This document shows, in pieces, positions 17,489-26,200 of a stretch of 64,000 nucleotides of DNA. Positions within the stretch are counted from its first letter, which is position 1. The number at the start of each line of letters is the position of its first letter. The notes under the pieces were generated by a model that ran no database searches, was not told the DNA's origin, and was given only the letters and a program-made list of their open reading frames with translations. The DNA is from Sulfurimicrobium sp031426915 (lineage in GTDB: Bacteria; Pseudomonadota; Gammaproteobacteria; Burkholderiales; Sulfuricellaceae): the NCBI GenBank assembly GCA_031426915.1, contig JASJPB010000008.1:38672-102671 (forward strand). Reading direction: 5' to 3'. A program made the position numbers and the translations under genes.

Positions 17489-18862
17489 GTGAAAATCGTG
17501 ATTCTGGGCGCCGGTCAGGTCGGTTCATCGGTGGCGGAAAATCTGGTGAGGGAGTCCAACGATATCACCATCGTGGATATCGACGCAGCCAAGCTGCAGA
17601 ACCTGAAGGACCGCTTCGATCTTCGTACGGTACATGGCTTCGCTTCGCATCCGGCCGTGTTGCGGCAGGCCGGTGTTGAGGATGCCGACATCTTGCTTGC
17701 GGTGACCCAGAGCGACGAAACCAATCTGGTGGCATGCAAGCTGGCCCACACCCTTTTCAATACCCCGACCAAGATCGCCCGCATTCGCTGTACCGATTAC
17801 ATCGAACAGGAAGGACTGTTCTCACCGGAAAACTTTGCCGTGGATTACATCATCAGCCCGGAAGAGGTGCTGACCGACTACATCCATAAGCTGATCGAGT
17901 ACCCCGAAGCCCTGCAAGTGCTGGATTTCGCCGAAGGCAAAGTACGCTTGGCCGCTGTACGTGCTTATCACGGCGGTCCTCTGGTGGGACGTGAATTGCA
18001 ACATCTGCGCAAGCACATGCCGCATATTGATACCCGCGTGGCGGCAATTTTTCGCCAGAACCATCCCATCATTCCCGAGGGAAAAACCGTAATCGAGGCT
18101 GGGGATGAGGTGTTTCTTATCGCGGCGGCACAGAACATTCGCGTGGTGATGCGCGAGATGCGTCATCTGGGCAAAGCGGCGAAGCGGGTTATGATCGCCG
18201 GGGGCGGCAATATCGGGCGGCGCTTGGCCATGAGCCTGGAGTCCGATTACCAGGTCAAGCTGATCGACCACAACAAGGAAAATGGTCGTCGCCTTGCTGC
18301 GGAATTACACAAAACCCTGATCCTGTTTGGCGATGCGACGGATGCTGATCTGCTGCAGGCGGAAAACATCGAGGACATGGATGTATTCTGCGCCCTGACC
18401 AATGATGACGAAGACAATATCATGTCTGCCCTGCTGGCCAAGCGCATGGGCGCGCGCAAGGTTATCGCGCTGATTAATCGCAATGCCTACGTGGACCTGG
18501 TACAAAGTGGGCAGATCGACATTGCCATTTCTCCCGCCCAAGCCATGATCGGCAGTCTTCTGGCGCATGTGCGTCGCGGCGACATGGCGGTGGTCCATTC
18601 CCTGCGGCGCGGCGCGGCGGAGGCGTTGGAAGCGGTGGCCCACGGCGATGCCAATACCTCCAAGGTGGTTGGCAAGCGGGTGGAACAGATCGACTTGCCA
18701 CGCGGGGCTACCATTGGCGCCATCGTGCGCGGCGATCAGGTGATTATCGCGCATCATGACACGATGGTTGAGAGCGAAGACCATGTGATCTTGTTCGTGG
18801 TGAACAAGCAGATGATTTCCAAGGTCGAGAAACTATTTCAGGTCGGGATCGGGTTTTTCTGA
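17489..18862 (+). CDS. trkA: Trk potassium uptake system, NAD-binding regulator TrkA
   Basis: TrkA is the cytoplasmic regulatory subunit that gates the TrkH potassium channel. It has two RCK units: the first begins MKIVILGAGQVGSSVAENL and the second KRVMIAGGGNIGRRLAMSL, both with nucleotide-binding glycine patterns followed by acidic residues (DIDAAKL, DHNKENG). Each is followed by an RCK_C domain. The 457-residue length matches E. coli (458). The start is GTG at 17489. The stop overlaps the trkH ATG by one base (TGATG), so the two are coupled. Confidence 0.96.
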   Translation: MKIVILGAGQVGSSVAENLVRESNDITIVDIDAAKLQNLKDRFDLRTVHGFASHPAVLRQAGVEDADILLAVTQSDETNLVACKLAHTLFNTPTKIARIRCTDYIEQEGLFSPENFAVDYIISPEEVLTDYIHKLIEYPEALQVLDFAEGKVRLAAVRAYHGGPLVGRELQHLRKHMPHIDTRVAAIFRQNHPIIPEGKTVIEAGDEVFLIAAAQNIRVVMREMRHLGKAAKRVMIAGGGNIGRRLAMSLESDYQVKLIDHNKENGRRLAAELHKTLILFGDATDADLLQAENIEDMDVFCALTNDDEDNIMSALLAKRMGARKVIALINRNAYVDLVQSGQIDIAISPAQAMIGSLLAHVRRGDMAVVHSLRRGAAEALEAVAHGDANTSKVVGKRVEQIDLPRGATIGAIVRGDQVIIAHHDTMVESEDHVILFVVNKQMISKVEKLFQVGIGFF

Positions 18863-20322
18863 TGGGCAAGTTGTTTCCGATCCTCAACGTGCTAGGTGCG
18901 GTGCTGATGCTTTTCAGCGTGACGTTCCTGTTGCCTTTTCTGACCGCGCTCTGGTATCAGGATGGGGCGGACGAGTGGGCTTTCGTGGAAGCGATGCTGA
19001 TCACTCTCGGCAGCGGTTTCGTGATGTGGCTTGCCACCCGGCGCTTCAAGCGCGAGCTCAAGGCGCGCGATGGTTTCTTGCTGGTCACGCTGGTTTGGAC
19101 GGTAATAGCGGCATTCGCCACGCTCCCCCTGCTTAGCGAAATTCCCGGTCTGACCTTCACCGACGCCTATTTCGAAACCATGTCGGGCATTTCAACCACA
19201 GGTGCCACGGTGTTGGTGGGGTTGGATGCCCTGCCCCACGGCTTGAACCTGTGGCGTCATCAGCTCAACTGGATGGGCGGCATGGGCATCATCGTGCTGG
19301 CAGTCGCAATCCTGCCGCTGCTGGGTGTCGGCGGACGCGAACTGTACAAGGCGGAAACGCCTGGTCCGATGAAGGATTCCCAACTCACGCCGCGCATTAC
19401 CGAAACGGCCAAGAACCTGTGGCTGGTGTATCTCGGCATTACCATTGCTTGCATCGTTTCGCTCAATTTGGCGGGCATGTCCTGGTTCGATGCAACCTGC
19501 CACGCTTTTGCCGCCATGGGGTTGGGCGGATTTTCCACCCACGATGCCAGTGTCGGGTTTTTCGACTCCCCGGCGATTGAAATGGTTCTGATTTTCTTCA
19601 TGCTGCTGGCAGGGATGAACTTTGCCACCCATTTCCTGGTGTGGCGGAAGAAAAGCTTCAAGCCCTACCGCCACGATTCCGAAGCCAAGGTTTTTCTGCT
19701 TCTGGTGCTGGGGAGTTGCGTGGGCATCGCGGGCTACCTGTACGCAATGGGAACCTATGACAATTTCTGGACCGCCCTGCGCCATGCCTCCTTCAACCTG
19801 GTTTCAATTGCCACCGACTGCGGTTTCGCAAGTGTGGATTTCAATCAGTGGCCGATTTTTGCCCCGCTGTGGATGTTGTTCCTGAGTTGTATCTCTGTCA
19901 GTTCCGGCTCCACCGGCGGGGGCATCAAGATGATTCGTACCCTGATTGTGATCAAGCAGGGCTGGCGTGAGATGCAGCATTTGCTGCACCCCCAGGGTAT
20001 TTTTCCGATCAAGGTGGGCGGCGCGGTAATCGCCAACAAGGTGGTGTTTTCGGTGCAGGGCTTTATCTTTCTTTATTTTTACAGCGTCATTGGCCTGAGC
20101 TTCGTGCTCATGGCAAGCGGCCTGGACTTTATTACTTCTTTTTCCGCCGTGATCGCCTGCATCAACAACGCGGGACCGGGGCTGAGCCAAGTCGGACCCG
20201 CGGGCAATTACCAAGGATTGAACGATTTCCAGACTTGGATCTGTTCCTTCACCATGCTGCTCGGGCGGCTGGAATTGATGACCTTATTGATCATTGTTAC
20301 CCCGGCGTTCTGGCGTAAATGA
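18862..20322 (+). CDS. trkH: Trk potassium transporter membrane subunit TrkH
   Basis: TrkH is the ion-conducting subunit of the low-affinity potassium uptake system. The protein is highly hydrophobic over 486 residues and shows the repeated pore-loop glycine motifs of the family (MSGISTTGATV, AMGLGGFSTHDAS, IATDCGFASVD, CINNAGPGLSQVGP). The conserved SGSTGGGIKMIRT lies before the last pore unit. Length agrees with E. coli TrkH (483). It completes a trkA-trkH operon downstream of ntrYX; whether NtrX controls it is not shown by the sequence. Confidence 0.95.
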   Translation: MGKLFPILNVLGAVLMLFSVTFLLPFLTALWYQDGADEWAFVEAMLITLGSGFVMWLATRRFKRELKARDGFLLVTLVWTVIAAFATLPLLSEIPGLTFTDAYFETMSGISTTGATVLVGLDALPHGLNLWRHQLNWMGGMGIIVLAVAILPLLGVGGRELYKAETPGPMKDSQLTPRITETAKNLWLVYLGITIACIVSLNLAGMSWFDATCHAFAAMGLGGFSTHDASVGFFDSPAIEMVLIFFMLLAGMNFATHFLVWRKKSFKPYRHDSEAKVFLLLVLGSCVGIAGYLYAMGTYDNFWTALRHASFNLVSIATDCGFASVDFNQWPIFAPLWMLFLSCISVSSGSTGGGIKMIRTLIVIKQGWREMQHLLHPQGIFPIKVGGAVIANKVVFSVQGFIFLYFYSVIGLSFVLMASGLDFITSFSAVIACINNAGPGLSQVGPAGNYQGLNDFQTWICSFTMLLGRLELMTLLIIVTPAFWRK

Positions 20323-20338
20323 CTACTGTGGTTTCTCC

Positions 20339-23032
20339 TTAATGTGCTTGCTCCCAGTTGGCGCCCTCGCCCACCTCCGCCAGCAATGGCACGGCCAGGC
20401 TGGCGACGCCCGCCATCAGTTGCGGCAGCATGTGTTTGACCACATCCAGTTCAGCCAGCGGCACTTCCAGCACCAGTTCGTCATGAACCTGCATCACCAT
20501 CAGGGATTGCATCCCCTGTTCCTGTAACCATTGCTGGACGGCAATCATCGCCAATTTGATCAGGTCGGCGGCGGTGCCCTGCATCGGTGCGTTGATGGCG
20601 GCCCGCTCCGCAGCCTGGCGGCGCTGACCGTTGGCGGCATTGATTTCCGGCAGCCACAAGCGACGGCCGAACACGGTTTCCACATATCCCTGCTGTTTCG
20701 CCGCTTCGCGTGTTCGCTCCATGTACTTCGCCACGCCCGGATAGCGCTCGAAATAGCGTTCCATATAGGCCTGGGCCGCGCTGCGTTCGATATTGAGCTG
20801 ACTGGCCAGGCCGAACGACGACATGCCATAGATCAGCCCGAAGTTGATTACCTTGGCGTAACGACGTTGTTCCGGGCTTACTTCGAGCGGCGTGCAGCCG
20901 AAAACCTCGGCCGCCGTGGCGCGGTGGACATCCTCGCCAGCCGAGAAGGCACGCAACAGGTTGTCGTCGCCGGAGAGATGGGCCATGATGCGCAGCTCGA
21001 TCTGGGAATAGTCCGCCGAAACGATGCGATGGCCGGGCGGGGCGATGAAGGCCTCGCGGATGCGGCGTCCTTCCTCGCTGCGTACCGGGATGTTCTGCAG
21101 GTTGGGGTCTGAACTGGCCAGACGCCCGGTGACCGCCACCGCCTGGTTGTAGCTGGTGTGAACCCGCCCCGTGGCAGGGTCTACCATGCGCGGCAGTTTG
21201 TCGGTGTAAGTGGTCTTGAGCTTGGCCAGTCCACGGTAGTCGAGCAGGATTTTCGGCAGCGGGTAATCCAGGGCCAGTTGCTGCAGCACGTCCTCGTCTG
21301 TGGAGGGAGCCCCGCCAGGAGTCTTCTTTTTCACCGGCAGGCCAAGCTGTCCGAACAGGATTTCCTGAATCTGCTTGGGAGAGTTGAGGTTGAAGGGCTG
21401 GCCGGCGAGCAGGTAGGCTTCCTGCTCCAGCGCCAGCATTTTTTCTCCCAGTGTCCGGCTTTGCTTCGCCAGCAGGGCGCTGTCGATCAGTACGCCGTTA
21501 CGTTCCACGTGAAACAATACCTGGGATACCGGTAGTTCGATGTTGCGGTAAATGAATTCCAGCTTTTGATCGTGGCCGATTTGCGGGTACAGCTTGCGGT
21601 GCAACTGCAAGGTAATGTCCGCGTCTTCCGCTGCGTAACGGGTGGCGGTGTCGAGATCCACTTCCTCGAATCCGATCTGCTTTGCGCCCTTGCCTGCGAC
21701 ATCGGCGTAGCTGATGGTCTTTATGCCGAGGTGGCGCGATGCCAGGGAGTCCATGTCGTGGGTTTTATGGCTTTCCAGCACGTAGGATTGCAGCAAGGTG
21801 TCGTGGACGATGCCGCGCAAAAAGATGCAGTGATTGGCAAAAATGTGCCTGTCGTATTTGAGATTCTGGCCCAGCTTTGGCTTGGCGGGGTTTTCCAGCC
21901 AGGGTTTGAGTTGTTGCAGGGCGTTATCGAAACCAAGCTGCTGCGGCACACCCGCGTAATGGTGGGCCAGGGGAAGATAGGCAGCCCGATGGGGGCTGAC
22001 GGCAAAGGACATGCCCACCAGTCGCGCACGCATCGGTTCGAGGCCGGTGGTTTCTGTGTCCACGCTGACCAGTTCCGCCTGATCCAGTATCTCCAGCCAG
22101 TGTTTCAGTTGCTCTTGGTTGAGGATGGTTTCGTAGCTCGGCTCGGGACGGGGTTCCGGATCAGGCTGCATTGGTTCGGAGGCGGCGGTGGTTTGCAGTT
22201 CGCGCAGCCAGGTTTTAAATTCAAGGCGCTCGAATAGTTCGGCCAGCCTGGCACTGTCGTGGGGGCTGGCGGTCAATTTTTCCAGGGGTTCTGGCAGCGG
22301 CACGTCGCAGCGTATGGTAAGCAGTTCGCGCGCCTTGGGCAGCCAGTCCAGCGCTTTGCGCAGATTTTCTCCCACCGCGCCGCCGACTTCGCCGGCGTGA
22401 GCCACCAGGTTGTCGAGAGTCTGGTACTGGCTGAGCCACTTTACCGCCGTTTTGGGTCCGACTTTTTCCACCCCCGGCACGTTGTCGGCGCTATCGCCGA
22501 TGAGTGTCAGATAGTCGACGATGCGCTCCGGCGGAACGCCGAATTTCGCAGCCACACCAGCCTCGTCCAGCATCTCGTTGTTCATGGTGTTGATCAGGGT
22601 GACCTGTGTGTTCACCAGCTGTGCCATGTCCTTGTCACCGGTGGAAATGATGACGCGCATTCCCGCCCTGGCCCCGATGCCGGCCAGGGTGCCGATCACA
22701 TCGTCCGCTTCCACGCCTTCTACCGCCAGCAATGGCCAGCCCGTGGCGCGAATGGCATCGTACAGGGGCGCTATTTGTGTGGCGAGGTCGGTGGGCATGG
22801 GCGGGCGGTGCCCTTTGTATTCGGGATACAGCTCGTCGCGGAAGGTCTTGCCTTTTGCGTCGAACACGCAGGCGCTATAATCGGCCTGGTAATCCTGATG
22901 CAGGCGGCGCAACATGTTGAGCACGCCATATATGGCGCCGGTGGGTTCGTTGTGGCGGTTGCGCAGATCGGGCAGTGCGTGGAAGGCACGATAGAGGTAG
23001 GATGAAGCGTCAACTAACAATAGTGTTTTCAT
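20339..23032 (-). CDS. polA: DNA polymerase I
   Basis: PolA fills gaps and removes RNA primers. The start is the ATG at 23032 (MKTLLLVDASSYLYRAFHALPD), giving 897 residues (E. coli 928). The N-terminal 5'-3' exonuclease domain has VEGVEADDVIGTLA and STGDKDMAQLV. The 3'-5' exonuclease domain keeps the acidic motif VSVDTETTGLEP. The polymerase domain carries DYSQIELRIMAHLSGDD, KVINFGLIYGMSSFGL and the catalytic QVHDELVLEV. All three activities look intact. It converges on trkH and diverges from a LOG-family gene across only 19 bases. A parS-like site lies inside the gene. Confidence 0.97.
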   Translation of the reverse strand: MKTLLLVDASSYLYRAFHALPDLRNRHNEPTGAIYGVLNMLRRLHQDYQADYSACVFDAKGKTFRDELYPEYKGHRPPMPTDLATQIAPLYDAIRATGWPLLAVEGVEADDVIGTLAGIGARAGMRVIISTGDKDMAQLVNTQVTLINTMNNEMLDEAGVAAKFGVPPERIVDYLTLIGDSADNVPGVEKVGPKTAVKWLSQYQTLDNLVAHAGEVGGAVGENLRKALDWLPKARELLTIRCDVPLPEPLEKLTASPHDSARLAELFERLEFKTWLRELQTTAASEPMQPDPEPRPEPSYETILNQEQLKHWLEILDQAELVSVDTETTGLEPMRARLVGMSFAVSPHRAAYLPLAHHYAGVPQQLGFDNALQQLKPWLENPAKPKLGQNLKYDRHIFANHCIFLRGIVHDTLLQSYVLESHKTHDMDSLASRHLGIKTISYADVAGKGAKQIGFEEVDLDTATRYAAEDADITLQLHRKLYPQIGHDQKLEFIYRNIELPVSQVLFHVERNGVLIDSALLAKQSRTLGEKMLALEQEAYLLAGQPFNLNSPKQIQEILFGQLGLPVKKKTPGGAPSTDEDVLQQLALDYPLPKILLDYRGLAKLKTTYTDKLPRMVDPATGRVHTSYNQAVAVTGRLASSDPNLQNIPVRSEEGRRIREAFIAPPGHRIVSADYSQIELRIMAHLSGDDNLLRAFSAGEDVHRATAAEVFGCTPLEVSPEQRRYAKVINFGLIYGMSSFGLASQLNIERSAAQAYMERYFERYPGVAKYMERTREAAKQQGYVETVFGRRLWLPEINAANGQRRQAAERAAINAPMQGTAADLIKLAMIAVQQWLQEQGMQSLMVMQVHDELVLEVPLAELDVVKHMLPQLMAGVASLAVPLLAEVGEGANWEQAH
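21501..21516 (+). other. parS-like centromere site 2 (CGTTCCACGTGAAACA), inside polA
   Basis: The 16-mer matches TGTTNCACGTGAAACA at 15 of 16 positions; only the first base differs. On the polA strand it encodes FHVER between the exonuclease and polymerase domains. Intragenic parS sites are common in bacterial origin-proximal regions. Confidence 0.65.
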
Positions 23033-23051
23033 AGGCGAGAAAAAATACTCA

Positions 23052-23780
23052 ATGAGCGCAGCGGAAAAACTACCCAAACCCCTCGATCCGGACCTCCTGA
23101 CGCAAGGGTTTTCGGCGCGGGAATCGTGGCGGGTGTTCGGGATTATGGCAGAGTTCGTCGAATCCACCGAGCGTCTGAGCGCGATCCGCCCGGCGGTGAG
23201 CATTTTCGGCAGTGCCAGGATCCCGCCCGATCACCCCTATTACAAACTGACGGAGCAGATTGCACGCAAGCTTTCGGACGCAGGCTTCGCGGTTATTTCG
23301 GGCGGCGGGCCGGGAATCATGGAAGCGGCCAACAAGGGCGCCTTCTTCGGCGCTTCCCCCAGCGTTGGCCTCAATATCCAGTTGCCCCACGAACAGCACA
23401 CCAACCCTTATCAGGATATCAGCCAGACCTTCCGCCATTTTTTCGCGCGCAAGGTGATGTTTGTCAAGTTCGCTACGGCCTATGTCGTGATGCCGGGCGG
23501 CTTCGGCACCGTGGACGAGTTGATGGAAGCGCTCACTCTGGTGCAGACCGGCAAGGCCAGGAAGATTCCCATCATCCTGGTGGGAGAGCCCTTCTGGCGC
23601 GATCTGCTGTGCTGGTTCCGCAATACCCTGGTACTGGAGAAAGTGATCAGCCCGGATGATATGGACCTGATCCAGGTGATCAACGAGCCGGACGCGGTAG
23701 TGGAGGCGATTTTCAAGTATTACGAAACGAGCGGCTTCGAACCTTCCGCGGCAGAGCGGGAAATTCAGCTCAATTTGTAA
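23052..23780 (+). CDS. LOG family protein (TIGR00730-type, nucleotide phosphoribohydrolase-like)
   Basis: The protein has the Rossmann-like LOG fold, once misnamed lysine decarboxylase. Characterised members release adenine-type bases from nucleoside 5'-monophosphates or act as AMP nucleosidases. The signature PGGFGTVDELMEAL is the PGGxGTxxE motif, with the conserved Arg/Glu pair of the active site. VISGGGPGIMEAANKGA and FRHFFARKVMFVKFA further support the family. At 242 residues it belongs to the longer group with an N-terminal extension. It starts 19 bases from the divergent polA start, so its promoter must extend into polA or the pair must share elements. Confidence 0.88.
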   Translation: MSAAEKLPKPLDPDLLTQGFSARESWRVFGIMAEFVESTERLSAIRPAVSIFGSARIPPDHPYYKLTEQIARKLSDAGFAVISGGGPGIMEAANKGAFFGASPSVGLNIQLPHEQHTNPYQDISQTFRHFFARKVMFVKFATAYVVMPGGFGTVDELMEALTLVQTGKARKIPIILVGEPFWRDLLCWFRNTLVLEKVISPDDMDLIQVINEPDAVVEAIFKYYETSGFEPSAAEREIQLNL

Positions 23781-23857
23781 AACACCTGGCAAGGTTCTTA
23801 TCCGCCGGGGCGGCAAGCGGTATAATCGGCCTTCAACTTTCCTGGTTAGGAATCGTC

Positions 23858-24193
23858 ATGCGCCGTTTTATCCCCTTGCTGCTGCTATGTGCCCTTCCCG
23901 CCCTTGCGGATACGGCCGCGCCGCCCGGCTTGCAGCCCCTGCCCGAGCCACCGGCACCCCCGGCCGGCTACGAGCCTGATCCGTCCCTGGAGCCACAGGT
24001 GACCATCACCAAGCGCGGTGAGGAAAAAGTGGAAGAGTTTCGCGTCAACGGCAAACTTTACATGCTGAAAGTCACGCCTCCCCACGGCATACCCTATTAC
24101 CTGATCGACGACCAGGGTAGCGGCCAGTTTTCCAGGCGTGACGATGTCGGCGGTAACGTGCGGGTGCCGATGTGGGTGCTGGGAACCTTCTAG
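23858..24193 (+). CDS. DUF2782 domain protein, probable periplasmic
   Basis: This small exported protein of unknown function has a signal peptide (MRRFIPLLLLCALPALA) followed by a proline-rich linker (APPGLQPLPEPPAPPAGY). The DUF2782 core (EPQVTITKRGEEKVEEFRVN...LYMLKVTPPHGIPYYLIDD) follows. In betaproteobacteria such genes lie between polA and thrB, as here. A TATAAT at 23821-23826, 31 bases before the ATG, is a possible -10 box, but no convincing -35 element is visible. The thrB gene follows after 33 bases. Confidence 0.85.
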   Translation: MRRFIPLLLLCALPALADTAAPPGLQPLPEPPAPPAGYEPDPSLEPQVTITKRGEEKVEEFRVNGKLYMLKVTPPHGIPYYLIDDQGSGQFSRRDDVGGNVRVPMWVLGTF

Positions 24194-24226
24194 ATAGGGC
24201 TCAGCCCCTGGGCTGATGGCCTCGCC

Positions 24227-25180
24227 ATGTCCGTTTTTACGACCGTCACCGACGAGCAGCTCGAGCGCTGGCTTAAAGGCTACGCCTTGGGCTCTCTGCG
24301 GGATTTGCAGGGTATTTCCGCGGGTGTCGAAAATACCAATTATTTTGTCACCACCAGCCACGGGCGCTATGTGTTGACCTTGTTCGAGAAGCTTGAGGCC
24401 GGCGAGTTGCCTTACTTCATCAACCTGATGGCACATCTTGCTCACCATGGCATTCCCTGCCCGGCGCCGGTTGCCGACATGGAAAATCGTTATCTGGGCG
24501 AACTCAACGGAAGGCCGGCCTGTATCGCAAGTTGTCTGGAGGGGGAATCCCTCCTCGATCCCTTGCCGCATCACTGTTCCGAGGTGGGGGAAATGCTTGC
24601 GGCCATGCACTTGGCGGGCAGGTCGTATCCCGCACGGATGCTGAATCCGCGCGGACCCCACTGGTGGCATACCACCGCGCCAAAGGTAATGCCGTTTCTG
24701 GATGCCGAGGATGCAGCGCTATTGTCCGAGGAGCTGCGTTTTCAGGCACGCTACCGCTTCGAGGATCTGCCGCGCGGCGTGATCCATGCCGACCTGTTCC
24801 GCGATAACGTGCTGTTCAAGGGTGAGCGCATTGGTGGGCTGATCGATTTCTACTTTGCCTGCAACGACGTCTGGCTTTACGACCTGGCGATCACGGTCAA
24901 TGACTGGTGCATCCGCCCGCAAGACGGATCGCCCGACCATGAACACATGATGGCCATGCTGCGGGCCTATCACTCCACCCGGCCACTCGGTGCAGCCGAG
25001 CGCGGCGCGTGGCCGGTGATGCTGCGTGCTGCGGCCCTGCGCTTCTGGCTTTCGCGCCTGTACGACTTTCACTTTCCCCGGCCCGGCGCAATGACTTTCG
25101 CCAAGGACCCCAACCATTTCCGTCACATCCTGTTGCAGCGCGTCAATTCCCACGACGCGCTGCAACAGGCGTGGGTATAA
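24227..25180 (+). CDS. thrB: Homoserine kinase (aminoglycoside-phosphotransferase-like type)
   Basis: The enzyme phosphorylates homoserine in threonine synthesis. It belongs to the protein-kinase-like ThrB group used by many proteobacteria, not the GHMP-type ThrB of E. coli. The N-terminus reads GISAGVENTNYFVTTSHGRYVLTLFE, the catalytic loop is GVIHADLFRDNVLF (catalytic Asp and Asn), and the metal-binding Asp lies in GGLIDFYFAC. The 317-residue length is typical. The next gene is separated by a palindromic repeat element that starts 16 bases after the stop. Confidence 0.93.
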   Translation: MSVFTTVTDEQLERWLKGYALGSLRDLQGISAGVENTNYFVTTSHGRYVLTLFEKLEAGELPYFINLMAHLAHHGIPCPAPVADMENRYLGELNGRPACIASCLEGESLLDPLPHHCSEVGEMLAAMHLAGRSYPARMLNPRGPHWWHTTAPKVMPFLDAEDAALLSEELRFQARYRFEDLPRGVIHADLFRDNVLFKGERIGGLIDFYFACNDVWLYDLAITVNDWCIRPQDGSPDHEHMMAMLRAYHSTRPLGAAERGAWPVMLRAAALRFWLSRLYDFHFPRPGAMTFAKDPNHFRHILLQRVNSHDALQQAWV

Positions 25181-25196
25181 CGCAGAACGAAATAAT

Positions 25197-25432
25197 CCTA
25201 GAAACCTCAGTTGACCGCTCCATTGAGTGCGTAGCGCAATGAATTTTATTAATTTCTTCTTGTATCATGGGTTCACCCATTTGGTGACGCCGCTACGTGG
25301 TGGATTGCACGATTTTTGTGGCGCATGGCTGCGTTGCAACTCCTTGGAATGGAACGACCATTCCGCGTCGTTGCGTCTTGCCCTGCACCACAAAAACCGC
25401 ACATTCCACCACGTTCAACTAAGGTTTCTAGG
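25197..25432. repeat. MITE-like palindromic element with about 20-bp terminal inverted repeats
   Basis: The left end (25197-25215, CCTAGAAACCTCAGTTGAC) and right end (25413-25432) are near-perfect inverted repeats: the complement of the right end reads CCTAGAAACCTTAGTTGAAC. Inside, ACGTGGTGGA...TTTTTGTGG near 25294-25321 pairs imperfectly with CCACAAAAA...TCCACCACGT near 25388-25413, and GGAATGG/CCATTCC with a 5-base loop forms the tip. The 236-bp element therefore folds into one long hairpin. It encodes nothing and ends 3 bases before the next start codon, supplying that gene's ribosome-binding site. No clear target-site duplication is seen. Confidence 0.75.
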
Positions 25433-25435
25433 AAA

Positions 25436-26200
25436 ATGACACAAATGGCATCAGCAGAGCACATACAGCCACGCACAGTGGACGTATTACAGGGATGGCG
25501 CTGGATCGTTGCCGGTTTCCGCTTGTTTGGCAAGAATCCGCTGATCTGGATCGTATTTTTCATGATTTATCTGGTGGTCGAGTTGGTGCTGGCGGTTTTT
25601 GTGCCGGTAATCGGTCCGATCGGCTCGGCCTTGCTCGATCCCATTCTTATCGCCGGGTTCATGGCGGGATGTCGCGCGCTGGAACTGGATGAAGAGATGG
25701 AAATCACCCATCTGTTGGCTGGTTTTAGCGCCAATGTGCGCCAGTTGATGACGCTGGGTGGATATTATCTGAGTGGGAAAATAATCATCGTGATGTTTGC
25801 CATGGGCGTGGCGCGCATCCTGTTCGGGCCGATGCCGGAGCTCGATTTCACCAAGCTGGATGCTGCCGACCCGGCCTTGCTGCCGGTTCTGATGCGGTTC
25901 ATGGCCATGGGGGCGCTGGTTTTGGCCCTGCTGGTGCCGTTGTTGATGGCTTACTGGTTTGCACCCGCGCTGGTACTGTTTGACGGGCTTGGCGCCAGGG
26001 AAGCCATGAAGCAGAGTTTTGCCGCGTGCCTGCGCAATATTTTGCCCTTTACGCTGTATGGGGTAGCGAGCATGGCTTTATTCGTGCTGGGATCGATTCC
26101 TCTCGGGCTCGGCCTGCTGGCGGTCATCCCGGTGCTGTTCGCAACGTCCATCTATGCGGCGTATCGCGATATTTTCGTGGCGGGCGAGATGGAGCCCTAA
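25436..26200 (+). CDS. BPSS1780-family integral membrane protein
   Basis: A conserved betaproteobacterial membrane protein without known function. The ATG at 25436 is chosen because TAGGAAA precedes it at good spacing; reading further upstream would translate the repeat element. The 254 residues contain about five to six hydrophobic segments (for example LIWIVFFMIYLVVELVLAVFV and MGALVLALLVPLLMAYWF). The motif WFAPALVLFDGLGAREAMKQSF is shared with this family and resembles DUF975/YciC-like proteins. The stop overlaps the convergent uvrD stop by 4 bases. Function cannot be inferred. Confidence 0.8.
   Translation: MTQMASAEHIQPRTVDVLQGWRWIVAGFRLFGKNPLIWIVFFMIYLVVELVLAVFVPVIGPIGSALLDPILIAGFMAGCRALELDEEMEITHLLAGFSANVRQLMTLGGYYLSGKIIIVMFAMGVARILFGPMPELDFTKLDAADPALLPVLMRFMAMGALVLALLVPLLMAYWFAPALVLFDGLGAREAMKQSFAACLRNILPFTLYGVASMALFVLGSIPLGLGLLAVIPVLFATSIYAAYRDIFVAGEMEP

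Noticed and set aside
25316..25435. Longer start for the BPSS1780-family gene
   Set aside because: It would translate the palindromic element; no similarity to the family there.
25186..25443. Target-site duplication around the 25.2-kb element
   Set aside because: Flanks AATAAT and AAAATG are merely AT-rich and not a clear duplication.
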